Source of the DNA: Parachlamydiales bacterium
Lineage (GTDB): Bacteria; Chlamydiota; Chlamydiia; Chlamydiales; Rhabdochlamydiaceae
Assembly (NCBI GenBank): GCA_020050965.1
Contig: JAGVJV010000265.1
Location: forward strand, 1 to 10,046
Length of the DNA stretch: 10,046 nucleotides
Reading direction: 5' to 3'
The notes beneath the pieces are model-generated. The model was not told the origin of the DNA. It searched no databases and was given only the letters and a program-made list of their open reading frames with translations. A program made the position numbers and the translations under genes. Numbering within the stretch: the stretch's first letter is position 1; each line of letters starts with the position of its first letter. Shown here in pieces: positions 1-6,212 of this stretch.

Positions 1-677
1 AGGAACCAGCAGCGGTAATCGTAAGGGGTATCCTCTTTTTGCATCTTGGGAAAATCGGAAACTTTTTTCTTGGTGATCGTGATGATCTCAAGTGCCCGGA
101 CAATCTTATGCCGGTCGGCTGCAGTGATGCTCTTGGCGTAATCGGGATCTGCTTTTTTGAGTTTCTGATACATCGTTTCGGTCCCGAATTTGGCAATTTC
201 ATCTTCCAGCGCCTGTCTGACCTCTGGAATAGAGCTGGGGCCTTGTGGAGGGCCGTAGATCAATGCATGGATATAAAAACCTGTCCCACCGACTACAATT
301 GGAACTTTGCCGCGCAAGATGATATCGCGGATTGCTTTGTGAGCCTCCCGATAGAAATCCATCGCATTAAAGCCTTCACTTAAGTTCCGGATATCAATCA
401 AATGATGAGGGACCTGGAGTCGATCTAATTTGCTTGCCTTGGCGGTCCCAATATCCATTCCACGGTACACCTGCATCGAATCAGCAGAGATAATCTCTCC
501 TCCTAGCGCCTTGGCAATCACGAGAGAATGCTTGGTTTTGCCGACAGCAGTTGGCCCGGCAATGACGATGACTTTTTTCTTTTTATTGCGTGTGGGAATT
601 TTCTCTTTTAGAGGTAGGGGAATTTGGGCGAGGAGCTTTGCCAGCTCTTTTTCTTCTACAGTCGTATCTTGAGTCAA
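1..677 (-). CDS. miaA: tRNA dimethylallyltransferase MiaA, 3' part cut off by the window edge
   Basis: MiaA transfers the dimethylallyl group of DMAPP to N6 of A37 in tRNAs that read UNN codons; it is a soluble enzyme. The minus-strand frame starts at a TTG at 677 and stays open to base 1, giving about 225 residues of a family usually near 300-340. Visible motifs are the P-loop GPTAVGKT at residues 41-48, DSMQVYRGMDIGTAK at 66-80, VPHHLID at 89-95, VGGTGFY at 129-135 and DRHKIVRALEI at 188-198, all in family order. TTG is the only plausible start: the frame is closed by a stop a few codons upstream, the first ATG lies inside the core (residue 68), and GGGG precedes it by 4 nt. This leaves about 35 Lys-rich residues ahead of the P-loop. 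The gene starts 11 bp after the STAS stop, so the two are probably cotranscribed. The family assignment is secure; the start is less so. Confidence 0.93.
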   Translation of the reverse strand, partial: MTQDTTVEEKELAKLLAQIPLPLKEKIPTRNKKKKVIVIAGPTAVGKTKHSLVIAKALGGEIISADSMQVYRGMDIGTAKASKLDRLQVPHHLIDIRNLSEGFNAMDFYREAHKAIRDIILRGKVPIVVGGTGFYIHALIYGPPQGPSSIPEVRQALEDEIAKFGTETMYQKLKKADPDYAKSITAADRHKIVRALEIITITKKKVSDFPKMQKEDTPYDYRCWF

Positions 678-688
678 AATACCCCGAT

Positions 689-1054
689 TTACTTAAAGGA
701 TTTTAACGCTTCAGATTTGGTGTTAAAAATCTTAAGAATCCGTTCGAAACCGGCCATTCTGATGATCTCTAGAACATCTTCGCTCATGCCAAAAAAGCAG
801 ATCTGTCCCTCTTTTGCATGCATCTTTTTTGTCATAGAGAGAAGCAGTCTCATTCCTGCGCTACTTAAGTAGTCGACATTGGTAAAATCGATGGCCATCT
901 TTTTGCTGGCTTCGAGCACTTTGGCTAATTTTTTTTCGACAACAGGAGTCGTCGATGCATCGAGTCGTCCATCCAATCTTACGATGAGGATGTCTCCTTC
1001 CTGCTCGACATTTATTTCAACACCAATACCCATGACCATCAAAATAACTGGCAC
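689..1054 (-). CDS. rsbV: STAS-domain anti-sigma factor antagonist, RsbV/SpoIIAA family
   Basis: This is a 121-residue single STAS domain. Proteins of this family bind an anti-sigma kinase (RsbW/SpoIIAB) when unphosphorylated and so release the sigma factor; in Chlamydia the RsbU/V/W switch has been linked to the main sigma factor. The signature IVRLDGRLDAS lies at residues 24-34 and DYLSSAGMRLLL at 61-72, with Ser64 (or Ser65) in the phospho-acceptor position. The C-terminal half has the usual CFFGMSEDVLEIIRMAG stretch. The frame could start at GTG (1054, used here) or at in-frame ATGs at 1039 and 1033. None has a Shine-Dalgarno sequence, and the family's usual start would favour one of the ATGs. 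It lies between khpA and miaA, as rsbV lies next to miaA in Chlamydia. A TATAGAAT box at 1064-1071 might be a -10 element, but I found no matching -35. No rsbW or rsbU is present in the window. Confidence 0.88.
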   Translation of the reverse strand: MPVILMVMGIGVEINVEQEGDILIVRLDGRLDASTTPVVEKKLAKVLEASKKMAIDFTNVDYLSSAGMRLLLSMTKKMHAKEGQICFFGMSEDVLEIIRMAGFERILKIFNTKSEALKSFK

Positions 1055-1070
1055 GGGAATTTCATTCTAT

Positions 1071-1102
1071 AAAAAATTCACCATGAACATTTGCGTTCAC
1101 GG
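1071..1102 (-). terminator. candidate intrinsic terminator after khpA
   Basis: Read on the minus strand, CCGTGAAC and GTTCATGG pair as an 8-bp stem (one G-U pair in RNA) around the loop GCAAAT. Four bases, TGAA, follow, then six T. It begins 14 nt beyond the khpA stop and ends before the STAS gene, so it could end the ftsW-khpA transcript. The 4-nt gap before the T-run and the moderate stem suggest partial rather than complete termination. Confidence 0.45.
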
Positions 1103-1116
1103 ATTATGCAGGCTAA

Positions 1117-1350
1117 TTAGCTGTTCATGAGTTCTAGACGGACTCTTTGGCCGAAACGTGCGCCAACAGTAATGGCTAGAGTGCGTAGAGAATTGATAAT
1201 TCTCCCCTTCTTGCCAACCACTTTGGCCACATCTTCCGGGGAAACGCGCACTTCAATCAGGGTTCCTTTTTCACCTTCGACAATTTGGATTTCTACAGCG
1301 TCAGGCTGATCGACGAGGTTCTTTATGATATAATCAAAAAACTCTTTCAT
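1117..1350 (-). CDS. khpA: KH-domain RNA-binding protein KhpA (YlqC/UPF0109 family)
   Basis: This is a 77-residue protein made of one KH domain, the usual size for KhpA. The RNA-contact GxxG loop is GKKG at residues 46-49, preceded by SPEDVAKVV and followed by RIINSLRTLAI, which is the standard KhpA layout. Family members bind many RNAs and, in Gram-positive bacteria, work with KhpB/EloR in control of cell elongation and division; whether chlamydial proteins do so is not known to me. Its place directly behind ftsQ in a cell-wall cluster fits a division link, but that is inference. In many other bacteria this gene sits next to rpsP and rimM. The start is ATG at 1350; no strong Shine-Dalgarno sequence is visible. 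It lies 68 bp after ftsQ with a small hairpin between, and it is followed by a candidate terminator. Confidence 0.92.
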   Translation of the reverse strand: MKEFFDYIIKNLVDQPDAVEIQIVEGEKGTLIEVRVSPEDVAKVVGKKGRIINSLRTLAITVGARFGQRVRLELMNS

Positions 1351-1368
1351 ATTTTCAACTCAGGTTTA

Positions 1369-1386
1369 AATGTTTTAGCAAACATT
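1369..1386. repeat. small hairpin in the ftsQ-khpA gap
   Basis: AATGTTT and AAACATT form a perfect 7-bp stem around a 4-nt loop, about 20 nt upstream of the khpA start on the minus strand. It is AT-rich and has no T-tract, so it is unlikely to be a terminator. It could affect khpA translation or mRNA processing, or mean nothing. Confidence 0.3.
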
Positions 1387-1418
1387 ACCATTTTTCAATT
1401 TTAGCTTCTACTTTAAAT

Positions 1419-2309
1419 TTATTTCTTTGCTTCGTCGATAAAAGCCAGCTGTGAGATACGCAAATCGATAGTTACCGTCGGGCACTTAACGAGAAGCTGC
1501 CCTTCTTGCGGAACTTTTAACTCTGCTTTCTCTTTCTCAAGCCTATGCTCCCGAAATTTCAGATAGTTGCCGAGCTCTTGTGCATATTTCTTGGTTGGCA
1601 GGCGGAGGATTCTAGGGATCACGAAACGGATCTCTTTGCCCTGATAGGGAAGATAGATCTCATCTTGGGTAAATAGGACGATCTCTCGCCTGCCGTAGCT
1701 CATTTCAAAGGCGTTTGAGACGTCGATCCGCTTCACGTTGAATAGATCGCCGACAATGGGCCCATTGATCAGCTCGAGCAGTTCAAAAGCCAGGAGAATT
1801 TTTTCTCCAGCGATCGGTTGATTCCACTGCAGCTCCTCTTCCATGCCCAAATAGATTTCTGGCAGTTTTTTTGGCGTGAAAAAGGGTGCGACTGGAAAGG
1901 GAAAGCCCTCTTTGTCGAGTGCTACATTTTCATAATCGATGAGGAGAGCCACAGGTTGCCTGGTGGTATAATCGATATAGAGAATCCCAGGTTCTTGGAT
2001 CTTGACCTTGGCTGTACTGATCACGGGCGAGTCAGCCAGTTTTTTTTCGGCCTCCTTTACATCGAAATCGGAGCTAAGTGTGGGTTTATCGACTGAGAGT
2101 TCCAAAAGCTCAGCCAGATAGCCGGTCTTGAGCGCCTCTTTTTGTGGCCCTGTTTGGACGATCGCTCTGATAGGCACTCGATGGTCGATCCCCCGCATTT
2201 TTTTCCAAAACAAGACCCCTTTAATGCCCGTGTATGCAAGCGCATTGACGGCAATAGCTGAGAAAAAGATCCAGAGAAGGGATTGCGAAAGAGTCAGCTT
2301 ATTTTTCAT
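1419..2309 (-). CDS. ftsQ: FtsQ-like cell division protein with POTRA domain
   Basis: The protein has 296 residues: a short cytoplasmic N-terminus, one membrane segment at about residues 9-27, a POTRA-like region at about 46-118 and a C-terminal beta domain. FtsQ-type hallmarks are VKEAEKKLADSPVISTAKV (about 84-102) and the following PGILYIDYTTRQPVALL, then LDKEGFPFP (131-139), the usual 'R-P-A-hydrophobic ... LD-G-F' pattern. FtsQ is a bitopic scaffold that links early and late divisome proteins. Chlamydiae lack FtsZ but keep FtsQ, FtsW and FtsI. The sequence family diverges strongly, so the call rests on architecture plus position: C. trachomatis has its FtsQ (CT764) in the same interval. 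The start is ATG at 2309, preceded at 8 nt by GGGG on the coding strand. That GGGG belongs to the outer end of the 167-bp palindrome, so the element may now supply the ribosome binding site. Confidence 0.85.
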   Translation of the reverse strand: MKNKLTLSQSLLWIFFSAIAVNALAYTGIKGVLFWKKMRGIDHRVPIRAIVQTGPQKEALKTGYLAELLELSVDKPTLSSDFDVKEAEKKLADSPVISTAKVKIQEPGILYIDYTTRQPVALLIDYENVALDKEGFPFPVAPFFTPKKLPEIYLGMEEELQWNQPIAGEKILLAFELLELINGPIVGDLFNVKRIDVSNAFEMSYGRREIVLFTQDEIYLPYQGKEIRFVIPRILRLPTKKYAQELGNYLKFREHRLEKEKAELKVPQEGQLLVKCPTVTIDLRISQLAFIDEAKK

Positions 2310-2315
2310 TTATCT

Positions 2316-2482
2316 GACCCCGCGCGACCCAAAATAATGAATTTGAACCCACGCGAAAGCTCCTGCGGTTGAAGTCTCAGAAGGGGGACAATATTAATTC
2401 TAATATAGCCCCCCTTCTGAGACGACTTCAACCCCGGGGCTTTGGCGCGGTCCACATTCATCATTTTTGGCCGCGCGGGGTC
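2316..2482. repeat. 167-bp imperfect palindrome (long inverted repeat) at the murC-ftsQ junction
   Basis: Two arms of about 80 bp face each other around a centre near 2399. Exact paired blocks are GACCCCGCGCG (2316-2326) with CGCGCGGGGTC (2472-2482), GGTTGAAGT (2367-2375) with ACTTCAACC (2425-2433), CTCAGAAGGGGG (2376-2387) with CCCCCTTCTGAG (2410-2421), and ATATTA (2391-2396) with TAATAT (2401-2406) around the loop ATTC. Between the blocks the arms remain clearly related with scattered mismatches and small gaps, including a 3-bp CGT/GAC difference at 2422-2424. The right arm is read as the last 27 codons of murC, and the murC stop lies in the apex loop. The left arm fills most of the murC-ftsQ gap. 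It encodes no protein, and no second copy is present in this window. The form suits a member of a dispersed palindromic or MITE-like repeat family, but that is inference. Confidence 0.85.
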
Positions 2483-3824
2483 TCAACACATCAAGGACTG
2501 CAGGCCCTACAGCAGTAATATCGCCTGCACCCATGGTAATCAAAACATCCTTTGGCTTAAGAAATTGAGATAAAAATTGGGGTAAATTGGCCCGCTCGAC
2601 AAAGCGAATCTTCTGGTAGCCCCCCGCCTTGATTCGGCTCAAGATTTTGTCTGGGGTCAACTCAGGAATCGGTGTTTCATGGGCAGCATAAACTTCTGTG
2701 ATGACCACCTCATCTGCATATTCGAACGCATCGGCAAAATCATCCAGGCAGCACTTAGTTCGGCTATAGCGATGGGGCTGGAATGCAAGGACGATCCGCT
2801 TGCCAGCTGACGCATTCTTAAGCGCCCGCAGGGTAGCAAAAATTTCCGTTGGATGGTGGGCATAATCGTCGTAGATATCGATGGTCTGAAATGCCCCTTT
2901 TTTCTCAAGGCGCCTGCCAACCCCTGGGAAACTGACAAGCCCTTGTCGAAGCTGCTCTTCAGTCAGATCGAGCTTACATCCAAGGCCGAAGACTGCGGCT
3001 GCGTTGAGCACATTATGAGCGCCGATCAGAGGAATTTGGATCTCCCGGTACCTCTTCCCTTCGAAGGTCAGGTCAAAAATCATGTGCCAGTGCACTTGTC
3101 GGAAATTCTCGATAAAGAGGTCAGCCCCTTCGGTAAACCCGTAGCTATACCCCTTGAGATGGAGCGTTTTCAGCAGCTTGTCATCATAGCACCAAAAAAG
3201 ATGCTGCTTAGAAGCGATGTGAGATGCAAATTTTCGAAATCCTTCGACAAGCGCTTCTTCTGTTTTCCAATAGTTCATGTGGTCATGTTCTAAGTTGGTG
3301 ATGATGGCCCCGAACCCAGGGTAATTGATGAAGGAGCCATCGCTCTCATCGGCTTCTGCGACAAAATAATGCCCTTTTCCGTAATGGCTATTGGTATTGG
3401 AGCTTGTTAAGTATCCGCCGACTGCAAAAGAGGGATCGCGCCCCGCCGTAATGAGCGTATGGGCTAGAAGAGAGGAGGTAGTCGTCTTGCCATGTGTTCC
3501 TGTGACCAGCAATGGAGCATAACCAACCACCAGCTTCCCGAGCATTTCCGAGCGGTGGATCACTGGCATCCCCTTTTGTTTCGCAGCGATAATCTCGGGG
3601 TTATCCTGGGGAACATCGGTAGAATAGATCACAACGGTAGCTTTTTTCACATTGGACTCTTGATGTCCGACAAAGATCTCAGCCCCGTCTTTTTTCAACT
3701 CGTTTGTTCTAGGCGATTCTTTCAAATCGCTTCCACTCACTTTCTCCCCTTTTTGCAAGAGAATGCGGGCTAGAGCACTCATCCCAACGCCCCCGATGCC
3801 TACGAAATGGTAATGTTTCTTCAT
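2400..3824 (-). CDS. murC: UDP-N-acetylmuramate--L-alanine ligase MurC, without a fused Ddl domain
   Basis: MurC is the cytoplasmic ATP-dependent ligase that adds L-Ala to UDP-MurNAc. All three Mur-ligase regions are present (numbering from the ATG at 3824; a TTG lies one codon further up). They are the N-terminal GIGGVGMSALARIL near 9-22, the ATP loop GTHGKTTT near 109-116, and NLEHDHMNYW, IGAHNVLNAAAV, GVGRRLEKKG, DDYAHHPTEI and FQPHRYSRT in order, ending at TMGAGDI near 430-436. The ATG overlaps the murG TGA by one base (TGATG), with GGAG 8 nt upstream inside murG, so coupling is likely. After LDVL near residue 447 the last 27 residues, starting RPRAAKND, are encoded by the arm of a 167-bp palindrome and are unlikely to be native MurC sequence. 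The ligase itself looks complete. In Chlamydia MurC is fused to D-Ala-D-Ala ligase; here ftsQ follows directly and no Ddl is seen. Confidence 0.97.
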   Translation of the reverse strand: MKKHYHFVGIGGVGMSALARILLQKGEKVSGSDLKESPRTNELKKDGAEIFVGHQESNVKKATVVIYSTDVPQDNPEIIAAKQKGMPVIHRSEMLGKLVVGYAPLLVTGTHGKTTTSSLLAHTLITAGRDPSFAVGGYLTSSNTNSHYGKGHYFVAEADESDGSFINYPGFGAIITNLEHDHMNYWKTEEALVEGFRKFASHIASKQHLFWCYDDKLLKTLHLKGYSYGFTEGADLFIENFRQVHWHMIFDLTFEGKRYREIQIPLIGAHNVLNAAAVFGLGCKLDLTEEQLRQGLVSFPGVGRRLEKKGAFQTIDIYDDYAHHPTEIFATLRALKNASAGKRIVLAFQPHRYSRTKCCLDDFADAFEYADEVVITEVYAAHETPIPELTPDKILSRIKAGGYQKIRFVERANLPQFLSQFLKPKDVLITMGAGDITAVGPAVLDVLRPRAAKNDECGPRQSPGVEVVSEGGLY

Positions 3825-4897
3825 CAATTGTTCTCCAAATGGTTAAGGACGAGGGTTGCTAAATGGCTGGTTTCCCTCTCCCGATACCCTTTTAAATTGC
3901 TCTTCATTTTGGGTAATTCCGTAAAGATTTGCTCGATTTTGCTTCCTAGATTGCCAAGATCGCTCTCTTCAAGAAGCAGCGCACCGCCGATTTTTTGCAT
4001 GATGTCCGCATTTTTATGTTGGTGCCGATCGGTTGCCCCTGGCCAGGGAACTAGAATAGCTGGTACATGAAAGATCTCCATTTCAGCCATCGTGCCTGCC
4101 CCAGCTCGGCAAATAGCAAGATCGGCCGCTGCCCAAGCGATGTGCATTTGCTCTTCGAAGTGTTTGACACAAGCAGCAATACCCCGCTGCTGATACCGCT
4201 TTTGGATCGCATCTGCATCTTGGTTTCTACCGCAAAAATGCAGCACTTGAAATGCAAGATTTAATTGGAGTTCGACCACCGCCCTGTTAATCGCCTCCGC
4301 CCCTTGCGATCCTCCGAAAACGAGCAGAGTGAACGCCTCAGGATCAAGCTGATAGTGTTTGCGAGCATCTGCAGGTGCAAAAACCATTCCCTGGTTTTCT
4401 TGAGACCAGAAAGGCATTTTAGCCGGAACGGATTTCCCCTTTAGAGAGTGCCTTGCCTCCTCATATTGCACCGCAGAGAATTGCGCCTTAGAGGAAAATA
4501 GCCGGTTGACCCGCCCTGGGAGTACGTTCGATTCGACCAAGATATAGGGAATCCCCTTTAGGCGAGCCGTGACAAGAATTGGAAAACTGTAAAAACTGCC
4601 GAAGCCAATAATCAGATCGGGGGAAAATTCCTTAATCAGATCGAAACTCTCGAGAATTCCGCGGCCGATTTGCAGCGCCGCTTTAACAGGCTGGGTGCGG
4701 AAAGGGCTGCTGCTCGTCACCTCTCGAAAGGGAAACTTCAATTTGTGAAAAAAAAGATTCGAGCTTAAGCGTCCTCCGCCAAAGAGGATTTCTATATCGC
4801 CTCGTATCTCTTTCAAGTCGCGAGCAAGGGCTTGAGCTGGAAAAAGATGCCCCCCAGTTCCCCCTACCGCAAATAAAATCTTACTTTTTCTAGGCAT
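3824..4897 (-). CDS. murG: MurG, UDP-GlcNAc:lipid I N-acetylglucosaminyltransferase
   Basis: MurG is a GT-B glycosyltransferase on the inner face of the cytoplasmic membrane. It adds GlcNAc from UDP-GlcNAc to lipid I to make lipid II. The protein has 357 residues from the ATG at 4897. Motifs are GGTGGHLFPA at 12-21 (acceptor-side glycine loop with His17), IIGFGSFYSFP at 96-106, VESNVLPGRVNR at 121-132, LLVFGGSQGAEAIN at 191-204 (donor-side loop), CRAGAGTMAE at 263-272 and ILVPWPGATDRHQHKNA at 281-297. The frame extends to a GTG at 4927. The ATG is preferred because the family starts close to the first glycine loop and because it gives an 8-bp overlap with the ftsW stop (ATGCCTAG). The downstream murC start overlaps the murG stop by one base. 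No Shine-Dalgarno sequence precedes the ATG, which fits coupling to ftsW. Confidence 0.96.
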   Translation of the reverse strand: MPRKSKILFAVGGTGGHLFPAQALARDLKEIRGDIEILFGGGRLSSNLFFHKLKFPFREVTSSSPFRTQPVKAALQIGRGILESFDLIKEFSPDLIIGFGSFYSFPILVTARLKGIPYILVESNVLPGRVNRLFSSKAQFSAVQYEEARHSLKGKSVPAKMPFWSQENQGMVFAPADARKHYQLDPEAFTLLVFGGSQGAEAINRAVVELQLNLAFQVLHFCGRNQDADAIQKRYQQRGIAACVKHFEEQMHIAWAAADLAICRAGAGTMAEMEIFHVPAILVPWPGATDRHQHKNADIMQKIGGALLLEESDLGNLGSKIEQIFTELPKMKSNLKGYRERETSHLATLVLNHLENN

Positions 4898-6002
4898 ATA
4901 CAGTTTTTTTCTGCTGCCGGGCGACACTTAAGATTAACCCCAACGAGATGAAGTTAACCAATAAAGAGGAACCCCCATGGCTAAAGAAGGGTAAGTTTGT
5001 CCCCTTACTAGGTAGCAGACCCGACACTACTCCAAGGTTTAAAAAAGCCTGAAAACAGATTAAGAATGTCAGAATGGCGACTAAATAGAAACCCTCAATT
5101 TTTGAAGCCTTGGCTGCGATAGTAAAACCGAGCCCCCCCAAAGTGATATAAAGCATGATTAATCCCAGCATCCCTATAAAGCCAAATTCCTCCGCAAAGA
5201 TAGCGGCGATATAGTCGCTGCGAGCCTCAGGCAGGTAATCTAATTTTTGAAAGCTTTCGCCAAATCCCTTTCCAAATAGCCCGCCCGATCCAGCTGCGAT
5301 GCGCGCCTGATGGGGTTGGTGCCCTTTGCCTCGCAAATCGAGCTCTGGGTTAAGGTAAATTTTGATCCGGTCGGGCACATGGCTCATCTTTGAAGCGACG
5401 ATCCCCCCGCAGACCATGCAGACACAGAGCGGGATGGCCCAATAGACCCAGCGGATCCTCATCAATATAAATAGAATCAGTAGAGCCATCATAATGATCG
5501 CGACCGTCCCGTTATCGGGTTCGATCAAGATGAGGGCAAGGGGAACCATTAAGGTAGTAATTAACCGAAGAAAGGGCTTGAAGGTCATCCCCTCTTTATA
5601 GCGGCGGATCGCATGAATCGTATACAAAGGGAGCAAGACTTTGACAAATTCTGAGGGCTGGAGTGAGTTGCCAAATAGGTTGATCCAACGGTGTGCTCCA
5701 TTGATCTGCTGCCCAATTTTAGGAACAAAGACAAGGATGAGCATCACGGTCCCTAAAAAGAGAAAAGCGCCAGAGAGACGGAGAACGTTTTCATACCCGA
5801 GAAAAAAGACCCCGATCGCACATCCCGTAGCGATGAAAGCGTAGACCAACTGCCGGATAAAAGCGTAGTGGGTACTTCGTTCGAGGGAGCGATCGAGCAC
5901 CTCCGCGGACGTGGTGTTAAAGACCATCAGTATACCCGTAGAGAAGATCAATAAGACGATGAAAAGTAGGCTAAGCGAGTATTTATTTGTCGAGGTCTTC
6001 AT
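4890..6002 (-). CDS. ftsW: SEDS-family peptidoglycan polymerase FtsW
   Basis: FtsW is a polytopic membrane glycosyltransferase that polymerises lipid II with its partner FtsI at the division site. The 370 residues hold about ten hydrophobic segments, near the usual FtsW/RodA length. SEDS motifs seen are NGAHRWINL at 101-109, LQPSEFVKV at 114-122, LIEPDNGTVAII at 159-170, GSGGLFGKGFGES at 238-250, PEARSDYIAAIFAEEFGFIG at 258-277 and LPSKGTNLPFFSHGGSSL at 330-347. Asp263 sits where the catalytically essential SEDS aspartate is expected. FtsW rather than RodA is favoured by direct linkage to murG and murC. The start is ATG at 6002; no Shine-Dalgarno sequence is evident. The stop overlaps the murG start. 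It is the first gene of the minus-strand block and is divergent from a large accessory gene. In C. trachomatis, from memory, mraY, murD and a nlpD/amidase gene lie upstream of ftsW; none is present here. Confidence 0.95.
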   Translation of the reverse strand: MKTSTNKYSLSLLFIVLLIFSTGILMVFNTTSAEVLDRSLERSTHYAFIRQLVYAFIATGCAIGVFFLGYENVLRLSGAFLFLGTVMLILVFVPKIGQQINGAHRWINLFGNSLQPSEFVKVLLPLYTIHAIRRYKEGMTFKPFLRLITTLMVPLALILIEPDNGTVAIIMMALLILFILMRIRWVYWAIPLCVCMVCGGIVASKMSHVPDRIKIYLNPELDLRGKGHQPHQARIAAGSGGLFGKGFGESFQKLDYLPEARSDYIAAIFAEEFGFIGMLGLIMLYITLGGLGFTIAAKASKIEGFYLVAILTFLICFQAFLNLGVVSGLLPSKGTNLPFFSHGGSSLLVNFISLGLILSVARQQKKTVYA

Positions 6003-6015
6003 ATTGTTAAGAATA

Positions 6016-6044
6016 AGAATATTTAGATCGACTGTTTATGGCAA
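6016..6044 (-). promoter_or_regulatory. possible sigma70/66-type promoter for ftsW
   Basis: On the minus strand TTGCCA (6044-6039; 5 of 6 match to TTGACA) is followed after 17 nt by TATTCT (6021-6016; 4 of 6 match to TATAAT). Transcription would start only a few bases before the ftsW ATG, giving an almost leaderless mRNA. That agrees with the absent Shine-Dalgarno sequence but is also a reason for doubt. The AT-rich region makes chance matches easy. Confidence 0.3.
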
Positions 6045-6068
6045 GATTTTGAGAAATCCGCTCTTGTT

Positions 6069-6087
6069 GACTTATACGGTATAATTC
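6069..6087. promoter_or_regulatory. operator-like palindrome containing a perfect TATAAT
   Basis: TTATAC and GTATAA (6072-6077 and 6079-6084) form a perfect inverted repeat around one central G, extended by GA/TC after a mismatch. The plus strand carries TATAAT at 6080-6085, and the minus strand carries TATAAG at 6076-6071. A back-to-back pair of -10 elements of this kind could drive both divergent genes. No good -35 is found at 16-18 bp on either side; the TTGACT at 6067-6072 is only 7 bp from the TATAAT. It lies about 130 bp upstream of the plus-strand gene. Confidence 0.35.
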
Positions 6088-6162
6088 GGGAATGGCTCTG
6101 CGCATATTTTTATGTACAAAAAAAATTTAACGATTAAAATTTTTCCATTCAATAGAGAAATC

Positions 6163-6176
6163 TATGACTAGTCATA
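6163..6176. promoter_or_regulatory. 14-bp perfect palindrome upstream of the DUF4116 gene
   Basis: TATGACTAGTCATA is identical to its reverse complement. It lies 36 bp before the plus-strand start codon, where a repressor or activator site would be effective. One such palindrome is expected by chance in roughly 10 kb of random sequence, but rarely within this 210-bp intergenic region. No known regulator is recognised. Confidence 0.35.
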
Positions 6177-6200
6177 ATAAATGGCGGAATCAAACCGAAT

Positions 6201-6209
6201 GAGGAGAGG
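6201..6209 (+). promoter_or_regulatory. strong ribosome binding site of the DUF4116 gene
   Basis: GAGGAGAGG contains AGGAG ending 6 nt before the ATG at 6213. It is the best Shine-Dalgarno sequence in the window and fixes the start of the plus-strand gene; the minus-strand genes mostly lack one. Confidence 0.75.
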
Positions 6210-6212
6210 CAT

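Noticed and set aside
39..672. Plus-strand open frames 39-383 and 430-672
   Set aside because: They lie opposite miaA, whose minus-strand frame carries all the family motifs; the plus-strand peptides resemble nothing recognised.
1064..1099. Full promoter for the STAS gene with TATAGAAT as -10
   Set aside because: No acceptable -35 is found at 16-18 bp, so only the -10-like box is mentioned.
2316..2482. The palindrome as a Rho-independent terminator, CRISPR remnant or tRNA-like gene
   Set aside because: There is no T-run after the stem, no direct repeat-spacer pattern and no tRNA-like fold; the long arms with internal gaps fit a palindromic repeat better.
2853..3293. 146-codon plus-strand frame inside murC
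   Set aside because: It is antisense to well-conserved MurC motifs, and no ribosome binding site or family resemblance is visible.
4898..4927. GTG start of murG giving ten more residues
   Set aside because: It would push the glycine loop away from the N-terminus and overlap ftsW by 38 bp; the ATG at 4897 fits the family and gives an 8-bp overlap.
6067..6085. TTGACT and TATAAT as one promoter
   Set aside because: The spacer is only 7 bp, far too short for a -35/-10 pair.
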